A stretch of 48,716 nt of DNA. Source: a virus. The stretch spans positions 1 to 48,716 of IMG/VR virus record IMGVR_UViG_3300048591_000731, one strand, 5' to 3'. Position 1 is the first letter of the stretch. Each line of letters begins with the position of its first letter. The notes beneath the pieces are model-generated. The model searched no databases. It had not been told where the DNA came from and saw only the letters and a list, made by a program, of their open reading frames with translations. Below, piece after piece: positions 24,404-33,439 of this stretch. The translations under genes and the position numbers were made by a program.

Positions 24404-25986
24404 GCAGCATTCCGAACCAGTCAGCGGCCGCGATCTTCAGCGCCATGGGTGCCGGTGTTCGGAGTCCCGTGACTCCCGATGTCATCGAGTCCCAGCAGGC
24501 CGGCGCCAACAACCTGAACCAGGATGCGAACCGGGCTCTTCAGGCCGGCATGGCGGATCAGGAAGCCCAGATCAGTCGCGAAGGTCTCCAGATCAAGAAG
24601 CAGGAGCTGGACATTGAGCGGCAGGTGTCGGCTGCCCAGCTCAAGATCCAGGAGGCCAGCCTCAAACTCCAGGAGATGCTGGGCCTCAAGCAGCTCACCC
24701 AGGAGAAGGAGATCGCCGACCGGGCCCAGAGCCAGCGGAAGGAAGAGTTCACGGCCGAACAGGCCATGGAACAGCAGCAGATGGATCGGATTGCGGAGTT
24801 CCAGAATCGGACTCTTCGCATGGACGAGTTCCAGATGAGGCGGACTGCTGCTGTTCAGGACCTTCAGATGCAGATGGAAATCGGGGACCAGGTCGGTACG
24901 GCCGAGTCTCGCAAGCGTCTTCTGGAACTGGATCGGACGGCTGCCAAGACGGTGGTCGCCTCCAACATCGCGAGTCTTGCGGCCCGGGAAGGCAATGAGG
25001 CCGCCGCAGCCGCTCTGATCGCACTCGGTGTCACGAACCAGAAGGCCCTCGAAGCCGACGGCGTCGTTCGCAACGAGGTGGCTCAGGCCGCCAACGCCGC
25101 CTTCCGGGGCGCCGACCTCTCCATCCTGATCAACAAGATGGACAGGGGGCTGTGGGAGAAGACGGTGAGCGGGGCTACCAAGAGTTGGGATGCGGTGGGT
25201 GATTTCTTCACAGGAACCGAGTTGAAGCCCCCCAAGGACAACTACATCAAGGGGCTTCGTGGGTCCGTGAGTTCTTTGCAGGGCACGGGCCTCATCAGTC
25301 AAACGGAGTCACTCCAGCTGAATCGAATTCTGGATGAGGTCCAGGCCGGGTGGAGCGACTTCGCTAATATCGACAACGGCACACAACGGACAGACGTCAA
25401 GGCCTTGGTTTCTGAGATGGTGAACAGGAACCCACAGGTTGCGTCGGTTCTGGATGCGTGGGCCGACTCCATTTTGGTGGCCGGGGCCGATGCTTCCGAT
25501 CAGAAGGGTGTCTCAGAAAAGGCCTTGGGTCGAGAGATCGTTCGGGTGGCCGAGGCCGTCAAGGACACCGTGTCTGTGTCGTCACCGGCTGACACGCAGC
25601 GAATCGTTGATGATCTCATGAACCAGTTCGAGATGGCCCTGCCTACCGCGAATCTGAGCAGCATGTCGGACGAGGAGCAGAAGGTGGCTATCCGAACGGT
25701 GGCAGACCAGATGGCCGCGTACACGAAGCGGTTGCCGCCCGGTGTCCGTGAGGATGTGGACGAGGCCGTGACCAAGTACCTCGAAGGCAAGCTGGGCGAA
25801 CGGAAGGCCGAGGTCGACCTGCGAGGGTACCGACGCCGCATGGCCGATCTCGACAACACTCGGGTGCAGATCGAGTCAGGTGATGTGGACGCTGGAATCC
25901 AGCGGATGCTCCAGAATCAGGAGATGGTCCAGGACTTCTTGGATGCGTTCGGCGCCGACGCTCTGGAGGACGCAATCGATGGCTAA
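24400..25986 (+). CDS. Coiled-coil internal virion protein
   Basis: 528 residues. The region around residues 45-190 is a long Gln/Glu/Lys-rich coiled coil with heptad-like spacing (KKQELDIERQVSAAQLKIQE and onward). The remainder is helical and Ala/Asp-rich. It fits ejection-protein or tail-core architecture. The start is TTG 24400 with GGAGGG seven bases upstream, overlapping the previous stop. It overlaps the next gene by eight bases. Homology is not recognised; the role is inferred from neighbours. Confidence 0.5.
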   Translation: MSSIPNQSAAAIFSAMGAGVRSPVTPDVIESQQAGANNLNQDANRALQAGMADQEAQISREGLQIKKQELDIERQVSAAQLKIQEASLKLQEMLGLKQLTQEKEIADRAQSQRKEEFTAEQAMEQQQMDRIAEFQNRTLRMDEFQMRRTAAVQDLQMQMEIGDQVGTAESRKRLLELDRTAAKTVVASNIASLAAREGNEAAAAALIALGVTNQKALEADGVVRNEVAQAANAAFRGADLSILINKMDRGLWEKTVSGATKSWDAVGDFFTGTELKPPKDNYIKGLRGSVSSLQGTGLISQTESLQLNRILDEVQAGWSDFANIDNGTQRTDVKALVSEMVNRNPQVASVLDAWADSILVAGADASDQKGVSEKALGREIVRVAEAVKDTVSVSSPADTQRIVDDLMNQFEMALPTANLSSMSDEEQKVAIRTVADQMAAYTKRLPPGVREDVDEAVTKYLEGKLGERKAEVDLRGYRRRMADLDNTRVQIESGDVDAGIQRMLQNQEMVQDFLDAFGADALEDAIDG

Positions 25987-27022
25987 GAAGCGAGGCGGAC
26001 TTCCGATTCGGATCTTCGGTAACACCGACACAGCAGAGGGTGCTGCGGCTATGGATGCTGCGTACGCTGCCGAGGAGCGTCGGTATTGGCGGAAGCTGGA
26101 CAAGAACTACGCGAAGTCAGCAGCTGCCCGTGAAACTGTGGATGCGGCCCAACAGAAGGTGACTGACCGTCTACAGGGGGAATCTGCCCGAGCCCAATAT
26201 CTGGGTGAGGAAATGATGAAGGGTGCGACGGGCCCGGAACCCCGCGTTCGGGTGGGGGGGAAGTCCGGAACCAAGGCACTGCTCGGGAAGCTGAGCGGGA
26301 CTCGGTACCGGGACATTGGGTCGGTGCTGCTCAGCTTTGGGGATGAGGGTGGCACACCCGAGGAGATCACGGCCAGTCTCCAAAAGCACTGGCGGAAGTA
26401 CGCGACGGCCCAGTTGTCGAAGAACATGTCAGCAGAAGCTAAGACTGCTGCTCTAGACAAGATTGCGGCGGACGTCCAGAAGATCACGCCGGACCGTGTG
26501 TCCCGGATGCTGGAGAAGCAGCAGTTCCGGGGCGTGGTGTCCCAGCGGATGGAGAAGGGCGTCGTCAAGTACGGGGCCGGCAAGACGCTGGTGGACAACC
26601 AAAAGAACTTCCAGAAGGTGGCCCAGGCCGCCGCTCGGTACACGACCGGACGATCGGTCGGGGGCATTGCGTCGATGGGGGCCAAGAAGGCGGCCATGTC
26701 GGTGGGCATGGGTGTCGCTGGTCGATGGTTTCTACCTCTCTGGATTGGAGCCATGCTGTGGGATGCGACTGTGGGACGAAGCAATCAGGAAACGGAAAAT
26801 GCAGCGGGGGATGTGGCAAGGGGCGAAAGCCTCGGAAACCTGATCCTCTCGCAGGGGCGGGCAGCGAGGGCGGAGGGTGCAATCCGGGGCGCCGAGGGAA
26901 GGCTGTCGGTCGATCAGCTGGTCGGCGGGCGGTTCCAGGAGCTGGCAGCAGCAGCCCCCCCACCCGACAACGATCCCGACGAACTGTTCGGACTGATGAT
27001 GGGTGGGGCGTCCGGCCGATAA
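25979..27022 (+). CDS. Internal virion protein with membrane-like segment
   Basis: 347 residues. The basic N-terminus is MAKKRGGLPIRIFG. The middle is helical and Lys/Arg/Ala-rich. Around residues 235-260 is an uncharged segment (AAMSVGMGVAGRWFLPLWIG) that could cross or insert in a membrane. Podoviral ejection proteins often carry such segments to form the trans-envelope channel. It overlaps the previous gene by eight bases and the next by one. Two G-rich motif copies lie inside in opposite orientations (26250 and 26955). Confidence 0.5.
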   Translation: MAKKRGGLPIRIFGNTDTAEGAAAMDAAYAAEERRYWRKLDKNYAKSAAARETVDAAQQKVTDRLQGESARAQYLGEEMMKGATGPEPRVRVGGKSGTKALLGKLSGTRYRDIGSVLLSFGDEGGTPEEITASLQKHWRKYATAQLSKNMSAEAKTAALDKIAADVQKITPDRVSRMLEKQQFRGVVSQRMEKGVVKYGAGKTLVDNQKNFQKVAQAAARYTTGRSVGGIASMGAKKAAMSVGMGVAGRWFLPLWIGAMLWDATVGRSNQETENAAGDVARGESLGNLILSQGRAARAEGAIRGAEGRLSVDQLVGGRFQELAAAAPPPDNDPDELFGLMMGGASGR

Positions 27023-27183
27023 TGTCGCTGCGGGACGTGGGCAAACTGTTGGATCCGCCGGTGTCGGGCAGTCGGGTGCAGCAGGAGGAGACGGCCATCT
27101 TCCGGAAGATTCGGGACGGCTTGTTAGAATCCCCAGAGATCAAGGAATACCTCCAGGAGAACGGTCTGATTCCATGGCAATGA
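27022..27183 (+). CDS. Small hypothetical protein
   Basis: 53 residues, charged and probably helical, ending KEYLQENGLIPWQ. The ATG at 27022 overlaps the previous stop by one base (TAATG) and the stop overlaps the next start by ten bases, so it is translationally coupled on both sides. That tight fit and normal codon use support a real gene. No function is suggested. Confidence 0.55.
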   Translation: MSLRDVGKLLDPPVSGSRVQQEETAIFRKIRDGLLESPEIKEYLQENGLIPWQ

Positions 27184-27596
27184 TCCCCCTTCTAGCCCGA
27201 GGCGCCGGCTCAGCAGCTGCGAAGCTGGGCTCCATCGCCGGCGCGGTCGGCCTCGGAGCAGCCGGTGTCGACCTGGCCCGGATCACGGGTGGGGGGGTTA
27301 CCAGCGAGGTGACTGGGGCTGCGAGCCGGGAGCGGGTGAGGGGTCGTCTTGCGTCGGCACTACCGCTGGGCGGGCAGACGCTGCTGCAGGTGTCTCGGCT
27401 CAACGATCGGCTGAAGGAGGCTGAGGCTCGACTGGCCGCGATGCAGCCCCACATGTATACTGAGCTGCTGGTAGGCCGTTCTCTGGCTCCTGGGACCCGG
27501 GTGTACGGGCTCCGTCAGAATAGGGAGGCCTTGGAAGAGGTCTTGCTCCGGATGGTGTCCGGTCAATATGGAGGTCCCCGCAATGTCAGGTCATAG
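27174..27596 (+). CDS. Gly/Ala-rich virion-module protein
   Basis: 140 residues. The first 45 are Gly/Ala-rich and hydrophobic (GAGSAAAKLGSIAGAVGLGA), which may be a membrane-active segment. The rest is helical and charged, with a coiled-coil-like stretch (LNDRLKEAEARLAAMQ, about residues 72-87). It sits among the internal virion genes. A repeat copy (27287) encodes three glycines. The family is unknown. Confidence 0.5.
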   Translation: MAMIPLLARGAGSAAAKLGSIAGAVGLGAAGVDLARITGGGVTSEVTGAASRERVRGRLASALPLGGQTLLQVSRLNDRLKEAEARLAAMQPHMYTELLVGRSLAPGTRVYGLRQNREALEEVLLRMVSGQYGGPRNVRS

Positions 27597-28158
27597 TCCG
27601 GCTGGTTACTACGGCAATTTCACCCCTCAGTGGTTCCGGTTCACGAAGTCGTGGATGGATACCAGCGAGGTGTTCTCGGGCACGGCGGTATCGGGCACTC
27701 TGTCGGAGCCGGCTTCGGCTGGTGGTCTGGCCGGATGGGTCGATGTTCTGTTTCTGGCCGAGCAGGAGTGGGAGGTCGATGATCTTCTGATCTACTGGAA
27801 CAACGACGATGATGCGGCTGGCACCGGTCGGCTGCTCATCAAGAAGCTGGAGCCGGGCCAGAGCTTCTACGATTCGGACGCTGTCAGTCTGCTGGACTCT
27901 GGTGACTACGACTTCGCGACCCAGTACGCAACGGACGCCGGCGCCTCGGTCAGTCTGTCGAGCACGGTCGGTGGGACGCAGGGTCAGGGCACGGCGGCCT
28001 CTGGTGTGACGGTGGCAGCCAACCTGATGGTGTCGGATCGGACTAAGCTCACGCTGCGGCGTGGTGATCGGCTGGCCATCGGTTGGTCGGGGGATCTGAC
28101 TGGGCTCAGCGAGTTCGTGATCACGCCCGTGCTGCGGAACATGACCGACCTGGCCTAA
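27583..28158 (+). CDS. Beta-rich virion protein
   Basis: 191 residues, rich in Ser, Thr, Gly and aromatic residues with alternating hydrophobic strands, as in decoration or tail-appendage beta domains (WVDVLFLAEQEWEVDDLLIYW). The start is ATG 27583, chosen because GGAGGT lies seven bases upstream; an ATG at 27568 in the same frame lacks this. It overlaps the previous gene by 14 bases. In general style it resembles the leftward 183-residue protein at 40795, though I see no clear shared motif. Confidence 0.5.
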   Translation: MSGHSPAGYYGNFTPQWFRFTKSWMDTSEVFSGTAVSGTLSEPASAGGLAGWVDVLFLAEQEWEVDDLLIYWNNDDDAAGTGRLLIKKLEPGQSFYDSDAVSLLDSGDYDFATQYATDAGASVSLSSTVGGTQGQGTAASGVTVAANLMVSDRTKLTLRRGDRLAIGWSGDLTGLSEFVITPVLRNMTDLA

Positions 28159-28168
28159 GGGGATCGAC

Positions 28169-31100
28169 ATGGCGTACGAGACCGGAGGGTCCAGCCTGTT
28201 CGGGATGATCAGTGATTATCCCGGCGTGCTGCTGTCCAATGCGTTCAGGGGCCGGCTTCTTGAGGCTGGCCTCACTCCATTGGATCTCCGGAACATGCTG
28301 CCCGAAGACCGAATGTCCTTCGCGGACCGCATGAAGGAAGCGGCCGGTGGCGGCCCATTGGTGGGGGCCCTGATCGAGACGGCCCTGAATCCGTGGGTGT
28401 GGGCGGCCGCAGCCATGGCCATCCCATTCAAGATGACGCCGATCGACGAGGTCTGGAAGGTGGGCCTGGACTACATGCCCACGGTCCGGAAGCAGGCCCC
28501 CCTCATGTCCCAGCTCAAGATGCTCACGGCTCAGGAAGAGTTGATGGGCTCCGACGCTGTGGCAGTGATTCGGGCAATCGAAAAGGGTGAAGAGGAGTTC
28601 ACACATCTGGCGGACGAGGCTTTGATTGCCCGCAATGCCCTCGGATCCAAGTTGGGTCTGAAGTACATTGAAGATGATCCGACGTTGGCTCGGGTCCTGA
28701 GTGCCAAGCTGCAGGGTTTGGATCGGGCGAGGACGCAGCCCTACGTGCGGACCAGCAAGCGGGGCATCCGGGACGCCGATGGCAACATCGATCGGGTGCT
28801 TCGGGTCTCCGAGAAGCAGTACGAGCCGCTGCTCGACACTCAGAAACTGGACGACTATCTGACCTCCAAGGGCATCAAGGATGAGGCCTACGAGTATCTG
28901 CGGAAGACGGACGAGTCCTACGAGCGGATGTTCAGGGCCTTGTTCCAGAAGCAGGACGATGCCGGCGCTTGGACCATGGACACCGACAAGATCCAGCGGA
29001 TCGTGGCCGGCTTGCAGCGGGGTCCCGATGGTCGTGTGTACCGGGACGCAATCAGGGGCACACCAATTGAGCCGATGTTCGGACCAGAAATGATCCGGGC
29101 AATGGGTGAGGGTCGCATCTCGGCCAACCAGTTCGAGGATCTATTGGGCCGGATGGTGCAGCAGCGGGCGTGGTACCAGCCCTTCAACGCCAACCAGATG
29201 TTCGTGATGGAGGGCGGCAGTCTCCGAAAGATTGGGGAAAGCGAGCTGCCTCGGATCATGAAGAAGATGGGTGAGAGGCCCAAGCTGTTCCGGTCCATGA
29301 TGGAACGGGAGCGGCGTCAGGCCATCTACAACCCCGATGATCTGGAAGACCTGCGTCAGTTCAAGGTGGGGGCCGACGAGAACCGACTCGACCAGTTCGA
29401 GCTGACGGTTGAACGATCTCGAAAGTACCTGAAGGTCCGGGCCGATGATGCGGTGGAGGGTGAAGTCCTTGGAATGCCACTGCTCAACAGCGAGCGGTCC
29501 TTCGGGAAGTATGTGCGGGAGGGTGCCCGGAACTACGGCCTGCACGTCAAGACCCCAGACGATTTCCTGGTGTCACAGCAGCGGGAGGCTCGGGCTCGGA
29601 TGATGCAGGCTCACAAGGAGGGCCTGATCACCGACGAGGAGATGGAACGGCTGAAGAGCCGGTCGTATCGTCGCAATCGGGCTGGTCGCTCCCGATCAAT
29701 CATGGAGGACTCGGGCCTTGGTGAGCACATGCCCGACGGCGGCTTCAGTCTCTATGACGCACTGCAGGCCAGCACAGGCATCATTGCGGACCCCACGGCC
29801 CGGGACCACCTGATTCGGGTGATTGTGCCCCGCATCCTGGGCCACACCACGATGCAGGAGGGGGCACTCACGGCGTCCGTCAACTGGTCCAAGGGATTCA
29901 TGCGGAACTTCCTGAACCAGAACAACCCGTGGGTGAAGGCAGTTCCTGAGGGGCCGGCGAAGCGGTGGCTCGATGCCATGCGACGGGCAGCTGAGACGCC
30001 CATCAAGGATCCGATGCTAGTTGACCGAGAGGTCACCAGTTTCATGTATGGGTCGACACTAGGCGGCAACATTGGCTCTGTCATGCTGAACATGCTGCAG
30101 CCCCTCATGACCCTGCCCCGCATCATGGATATGGACTCGGTGGCCGCCGGATTCGCCGGGGCCATGGGCGACATGTACAAGTACGCGGCACTCCGAACCA
30201 GCCAGATCGTCTCGGGTGGGGGGGGTCTGCGTCAAAGGCTGTTGTTGGGTCCGGAGCTGCGGGGCGTCAAGCAGGACACGATCGAGCGGTCGTTCAAGTA
30301 TGCGAGGGCGGCGGAGATCGGGCCAGACATTCAGGATTCGCTGGAGCATGTGCGTCGTCCGTTGCAGCCGGGGTTGCGGCGGGGCGTCAACGGGTTCTAC
30401 GAGGACACTCAGGATGTGCTGCTGAAGCTGTTCGAGAAGGGCGAGATGTTCAACCGGAGTTGGACTAGCCACGCGACGGCCCACGCGGCAGCAAAAAGAG
30501 GCATCACGGGCGGGCCGGAGCTGGAGAATCTGATCCGGGTGACCGGTGAGCAGACCCAGTTTGGTGCCCGACTCCTGAACACACCCATGTTCATGCTGGA
30601 CCAGGAGGGTTTCGCCTCCATGTTCACACAGCCCTGGGTCCGCCAGTTCCTGATGTTCCCGACCCGCATGGTGACCGGCGTGGCGTACCAGGGCCGCCGG
30701 GTGGGTGGGGGGGGTATCCAGAAGGCGATGCGGACCGGCAATCCGGCCGACGCCCTGATCAGTTTCAGGGATTCGATCCGGGCGCTGGCCACATCCGCGA
30801 TCATCTACGAGGTGGGCAAGGAACTGACGGGTGCGAACCTGACAGCGGGCACCATCGTGGGGGCCACTGTAGGTGGTTTGCGGGAGTCGGGACCTGGTGC
30901 CCCCCTGCCGATTCCCCCGGCACTGGGCCTGCCCCTGATGACTATCCAGTGGCTCCAGACGGGTGACGCAGAGGTCATGAAGTACACGCTGCCCACCCTG
31001 ATCCCGGGTGGTGTCGCAATCAGCCGGGCCCTCTCGAATGCCGGGCCGGAGATCCCGCAGCTCACGAAGACTCGGTTCCAGCGGTCGTTCGTGGACTGGG

Positions 31101-31663
31101 GAAACCCGACGCCCGACGGCCTGTTCCCGCTGATGAGCCCGGACGGCCGTGTGATCAGCTTCGAGAGCCCAGTCGGCATTGCGGCTCGGGCTGCCGGCGT
31201 GGACATGGGTCGGTTCCGAGACGAGTCCGAGCTGATTGGGTACATGACCCGGATGCGGGACCAGATGGTCGACGACAAGCGGAAGTTCCTGCAGGCCATG
31301 AGCAGCGGTCGGATCCAGGACGCAGAGACCGTGAAGCGGAAGTTCCGGGAGAAGTACGGTATGGAGTTGCAGGTGACGGGCCAGCAGATCAAGGCGTTCA
31401 CACGGACCAAGAGCACGAGTCGTGTGGAGCGGACCCTGGAACTGATGCCTCGTGAGATTCGCAGCCAGTTCATCCCGATCGCCCAGCAGGTGCTGGGTCC
31501 CCGGGCTGGTGTGGATCTGACGGCCGGCGTCTCGATCACGGACCGAAACCCGGCCCGCATTCCGGGCCATCAGTTCAGCCCAGAAGTTGAGTCCACTCTG
31601 CAAGACATGGCGGCAGAGGCGAGGGCGAGGGGAGCCCGATCGTTCCCTCAAGAGCCCTATTGA
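28169..31663 (+). CDS. Very large internal virion (ejection) protein
   Basis: 1164 residues, mainly helical and charged, matching the size class of T7 gp16-type ejection proteins. I find no clear lytic transglycosylase motif. A Gly/Ala/hydrophobic part near residues 870-930 (LATSAIIYEVGKEL then TIVGATVGGL) may insert in membrane. Two 8-G repeat copies lie inside (30214 and 30703) and encode Gly-rich turns. AAGGGG precedes ATG 28169. It is the last rightward gene of the structural block, and its end overlaps a convergent leftward gene by 89 bases. Confidence 0.6.
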   Translation: MAYETGGSSLFGMISDYPGVLLSNAFRGRLLEAGLTPLDLRNMLPEDRMSFADRMKEAAGGGPLVGALIETALNPWVWAAAAMAIPFKMTPIDEVWKVGLDYMPTVRKQAPLMSQLKMLTAQEELMGSDAVAVIRAIEKGEEEFTHLADEALIARNALGSKLGLKYIEDDPTLARVLSAKLQGLDRARTQPYVRTSKRGIRDADGNIDRVLRVSEKQYEPLLDTQKLDDYLTSKGIKDEAYEYLRKTDESYERMFRALFQKQDDAGAWTMDTDKIQRIVAGLQRGPDGRVYRDAIRGTPIEPMFGPEMIRAMGEGRISANQFEDLLGRMVQQRAWYQPFNANQMFVMEGGSLRKIGESELPRIMKKMGERPKLFRSMMERERRQAIYNPDDLEDLRQFKVGADENRLDQFELTVERSRKYLKVRADDAVEGEVLGMPLLNSERSFGKYVREGARNYGLHVKTPDDFLVSQQREARARMMQAHKEGLITDEEMERLKSRSYRRNRAGRSRSIMEDSGLGEHMPDGGFSLYDALQASTGIIADPTARDHLIRVIVPRILGHTTMQEGALTASVNWSKGFMRNFLNQNNPWVKAVPEGPAKRWLDAMRRAAETPIKDPMLVDREVTSFMYGSTLGGNIGSVMLNMLQPLMTLPRIMDMDSVAAGFAGAMGDMYKYAALRTSQIVSGGGGLRQRLLLGPELRGVKQDTIERSFKYARAAEIGPDIQDSLEHVRRPLQPGLRRGVNGFYEDTQDVLLKLFEKGEMFNRSWTSHATAHAAAKRGITGGPELENLIRVTGEQTQFGARLLNTPMFMLDQEGFASMFTQPWVRQFLMFPTRMVTGVAYQGRRVGGGGIQKAMRTGNPADALISFRDSIRALATSAIIYEVGKELTGANLTAGTIVGATVGGLRESGPGAPLPIPPALGLPLMTIQWLQTGDAEVMKYTLPTLIPGGVAISRALSNAGPEIPQLTKTRFQRSFVDWGNPTPDGLFPLMSPDGRVISFESPVGIAARAAGVDMGRFRDESELIGYMTRMRDQMVDDKRKFLQAMSSGRIQDAETVKRKFREKYGMELQVTGQQIKAFTRTKSTSRVERTLELMPREIRSQFIPIAQQVLGPRAGVDLTAGVSITDRNPARIPGHQFSPEVESTLQDMAAEARARGARSFPQEPY

Positions 31664-32234
31664 GCGGGTACACGAACGGAACATCACGGGGTCCGATCGG
31701 TGGGATCCTGTCAGTCACCGTCAGCTTCAGATTCAGAACCCCCCCCACCCGCCACCACTCGATGAAGACGGGGATCAGGATCATGTTGCGCATGCGCAGG
31801 GTGGTGTGTTCGTCGTAGCAGGTGCCCCGGAAGTGGAGGCCCATCCGGCGGTTCCGTTGCTTGAAGACGAGCAGCGGGTCCTTGCGGCTGCAGACGGCAT
31901 CGCCATTGGAACGGCCCAGGTCGTGGGTCACGATGGGTTGGAAGCCCAGGACACCGGGGTCGTGGAGGTCCAGTTCGGTGGGGTTGCCGAACTCGGGCTT
32001 GCAGATGAAGTTGCGGACGACATGGAAGGACCGGAAGGGGCCCAGAGTCGGGTGGACTCCGTCGCCCCTGCCGATCCGTGTCCAGAACCCATCGACGGGC
32101 CACTCGAAGACGGGAAGTCGGATCTCCCACCAGCGGCCTTCCGGGATGCTCCGACACCACAGGCCGAACGTGAAGTAGGCGGCCTCAGAGATCGGGGTCA
32201 TCGGGGTCATCGTCGCCAAAGATGTGGTCGTCAT
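31575..32234 (-). CDS. Hypothetical protein
   Basis: 219 residues, rich in Arg, Trp and Phe. Segments such as FTFGLWCRSIPEGRWWEIRL and HFRGTCYDEHTTLRMRNM suggest a folded alpha/beta protein. The family is not recognised. The ATG at 32234 lies within the preceding zinc-ribbon gene (50-base overlap) without a good ribosome-binding site; in-frame ATGs at 32210 and 32201 are alternatives. The last 30 residues overlap the convergent structural gene, so the true end may be less conserved. An 8-C reverse copy of the repeat (31739) keeps the frame intact. Confidence 0.55.
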   Translation of the reverse strand: MTTTSLATMTPMTPISEAAYFTFGLWCRSIPEGRWWEIRLPVFEWPVDGFWTRIGRGDGVHPTLGPFRSFHVVRNFICKPEFGNPTELDLHDPGVLGFQPIVTHDLGRSNGDAVCSRKDPLLVFKQRNRRMGLHFRGTCYDEHTTLRMRNMILIPVFIEWWRVGGVLNLKLTVTDRIPPIGPRDVPFVYPLNRALEGTIGLPSPSPLPPCLAEWTQLLG

Positions 32235-32358
32235 CGTCCCAATCCTCGACCTCTCGGGCTTGGTCGGCCTCCATGCACTCGGGGCACAGGGACAAGCCGT
32301 CGTCCGTCTCTGACAGGTCTCTGGTTGGGACGCGGCACAGGTCGCATCGTTTCTTCAT
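32185..32358 (-). CDS. Small zinc-ribbon protein with acidic tail
   Basis: 57 residues. CDLCRV and CPECME give two CxxC pairs about 17 residues apart, a zinc-ribbon pattern. The tail is almost wholly Asp/Glu (EDWDDDDHIFGDDDPDDPD). Such proteins may bind nucleic acid or act as DNA mimics through the acidic tail. ATG 32358 follows the GroES stop by two bases. Function is unknown. Confidence 0.6.
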   Translation of the reverse strand: MKKRCDLCRVPTRDLSETDDGLSLCPECMEADQAREVEDWDDDDHIFGDDDPDDPDL

Positions 32359-32360
32359 GG

Positions 32361-32642
32361 TTACTCCCGGATGGTCGCCAGGATCTCGGCCTCTCCCATG
32401 ATGAGGAGGTCGGGGTCTGGCAGTTCGGTACCACTGTAGCGTCCGAACAGGACTCGCTGACCGGCCGACAGGCGACAGTCGACGAGCTGGCCGTTCACGA
32501 ATTCGCCGCTGCCGACAGACTCGATGGTCCCAGTCAGGGGCTTCTCGGTGGCCCCTTCCGGGATGATGATGCCGGCCGAGGTGGCCTTCTTCACGCTGTC
32601 TCGCCGCACGATGTACTTGATTCCAACGGGGGTCAGGTTCAT
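32361..32642 (-). CDS. groES: GroES-type co-chaperonin (Cpn10)
   Basis: 93 residues, the normal length. VKKATSAGIIIPEGATEK corresponds to the mobile loop that binds GroEL, and GTIESVGSG, VLFGRYSG and ILATIRE to the beta-barrel core. It would cap host GroEL, probably to fold the capsid or another large phage protein. No GroEL partner is seen here. TTGAGGAA precedes the ATG. A hairpin terminator lies just upstream, so expression depends on readthrough or an unseen promoter. Confidence 0.85.
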   Translation of the reverse strand: MNLTPVGIKYIVRRDSVKKATSAGIIIPEGATEKPLTGTIESVGSGEFVNGQLVDCRLSAGQRVLFGRYSGTELPDPDLLIMGEAEILATIRE

Positions 32643-32653
32643 GGTTGTTCCTC

Positions 32654-32695
32654 AAAAGAAATGGGGCCTGTTTGCCGGAGCAGGGACAGGCCCCA
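32654..32695 (-). terminator. Terminator upstream of groES
   Basis: Leftward, TGGGGCCTG (32695-32687) pairs with CAGGCCCCA (32670-32662), nine perfect pairs, then TTTCTTTT (32661-32654). It follows the ssDNA-binding candidate gene and a G-rich repeat copy (32699), and precedes groES by about 12 bases. It may act as an attenuator that lowers transcription of the chaperonin and later genes. Confidence 0.7.
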
Positions 32696-32728
32696 GTCGG
32701 GTGGGGGGGTATCAGAATGGTACCGGAA

Positions 32729-33430
32729 TCAGGCCTGCTCGTCCAGCAGCTGGCTCAGGTACTCAGCGTAGTACTTGCGTGCCTTCGGGGAGTCCTGACC
32801 CTTACGGCCCTCGCCGGTCCGGTCCTTGGGAGCCCGCTTGGCCACCGTGAACTCCACGAGAGCAGGTAGGCCCTCACCCTCGGGGAAGGCGTCGAAGATG
32901 CCTTGGATCTCGGCGATCTCCGGGCCCAGCTTGCCTGCCGGACGGCCCAGCAGAAGCTCCACGAAGCCAGCCCATCGCTCGGTCGCCATCTTGCGGGCCG
33001 TCTGGGCACCCTTGGACAGCTGCTCACCGGAGTTGTCGAGGTTGGCGATCCAGCGTTCACCGTTGACGGGACGGCCGTCCCACTCGGGGTGGTTGATGGC
33101 AGAGCCGGCGCCGTCGGCGATCTGGTACGTGAAGTAGTAGGCCGGGTTGTACTGGCCGGTGGGCTCGCGATCCTTGGAGCCGGGCTTGGCCGCCCAGATC
33201 TCCATGCCTTCCTCGTCGAGGACGAGGCCGGTGATCAGGACCTCCAGCTGGACCTTGACGGACTCGCCGACCGGGAGATCCGGATCGTCACCGGGCCAGA
33301 AGCCCCGACCGCCTCCGCTGGAATTGGAACCCTCAGTGCCCGTGTTGTCCACGGCGTTGAGACGATCGATGATGCTGACCCGGGTGTCGACGGGACGCCC
33401 GGCAGGTCGTACTGCTGCTTTGGGAGGCAT
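32729..33430 (-). CDS. Candidate single-stranded DNA-binding protein
   Basis: 233 residues. A Gly/Ser-rich linker near residues 38-46 precedes a beta-rich domain with VKVQLEVLITGLVL and YYFTYQIADG strands, and a charged C-terminal helix. AAGGAGAA precedes the ATG, nine bases after the Sak4-like gene. Phage Sak4-type annealing ATPases are commonly paired with an SSB, so this gene is the likely partner. The family match itself is not recognised from motifs, hence moderate confidence. Confidence 0.45.
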   Translation of the reverse strand: MPPKAAVRPAGRPVDTRVSIIDRLNAVDNTGTEGSNSSGGGRGFWPGDDPDLPVGESVKVQLEVLITGLVLDEEGMEIWAAKPGSKDREPTGQYNPAYYFTYQIADGAGSAINHPEWDGRPVNGERWIANLDNSGEQLSKGAQTARKMATERWAGFVELLLGRPAGKLGPEIAEIQGIFDAFPEGEGLPALVEFTVAKRAPKDRTGEGRKGQDSPKARKYYAEYLSQLLDEQA

Positions 33431-33439
33431 TCGTTCTCC

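Noticed and set aside
31587-32771. Long + strand frame of 394 codons opposite the leftward genes
   Set aside because: It is the antisense shadow of three leftward genes with better motifs (including GroES) and ribosome-binding sites.
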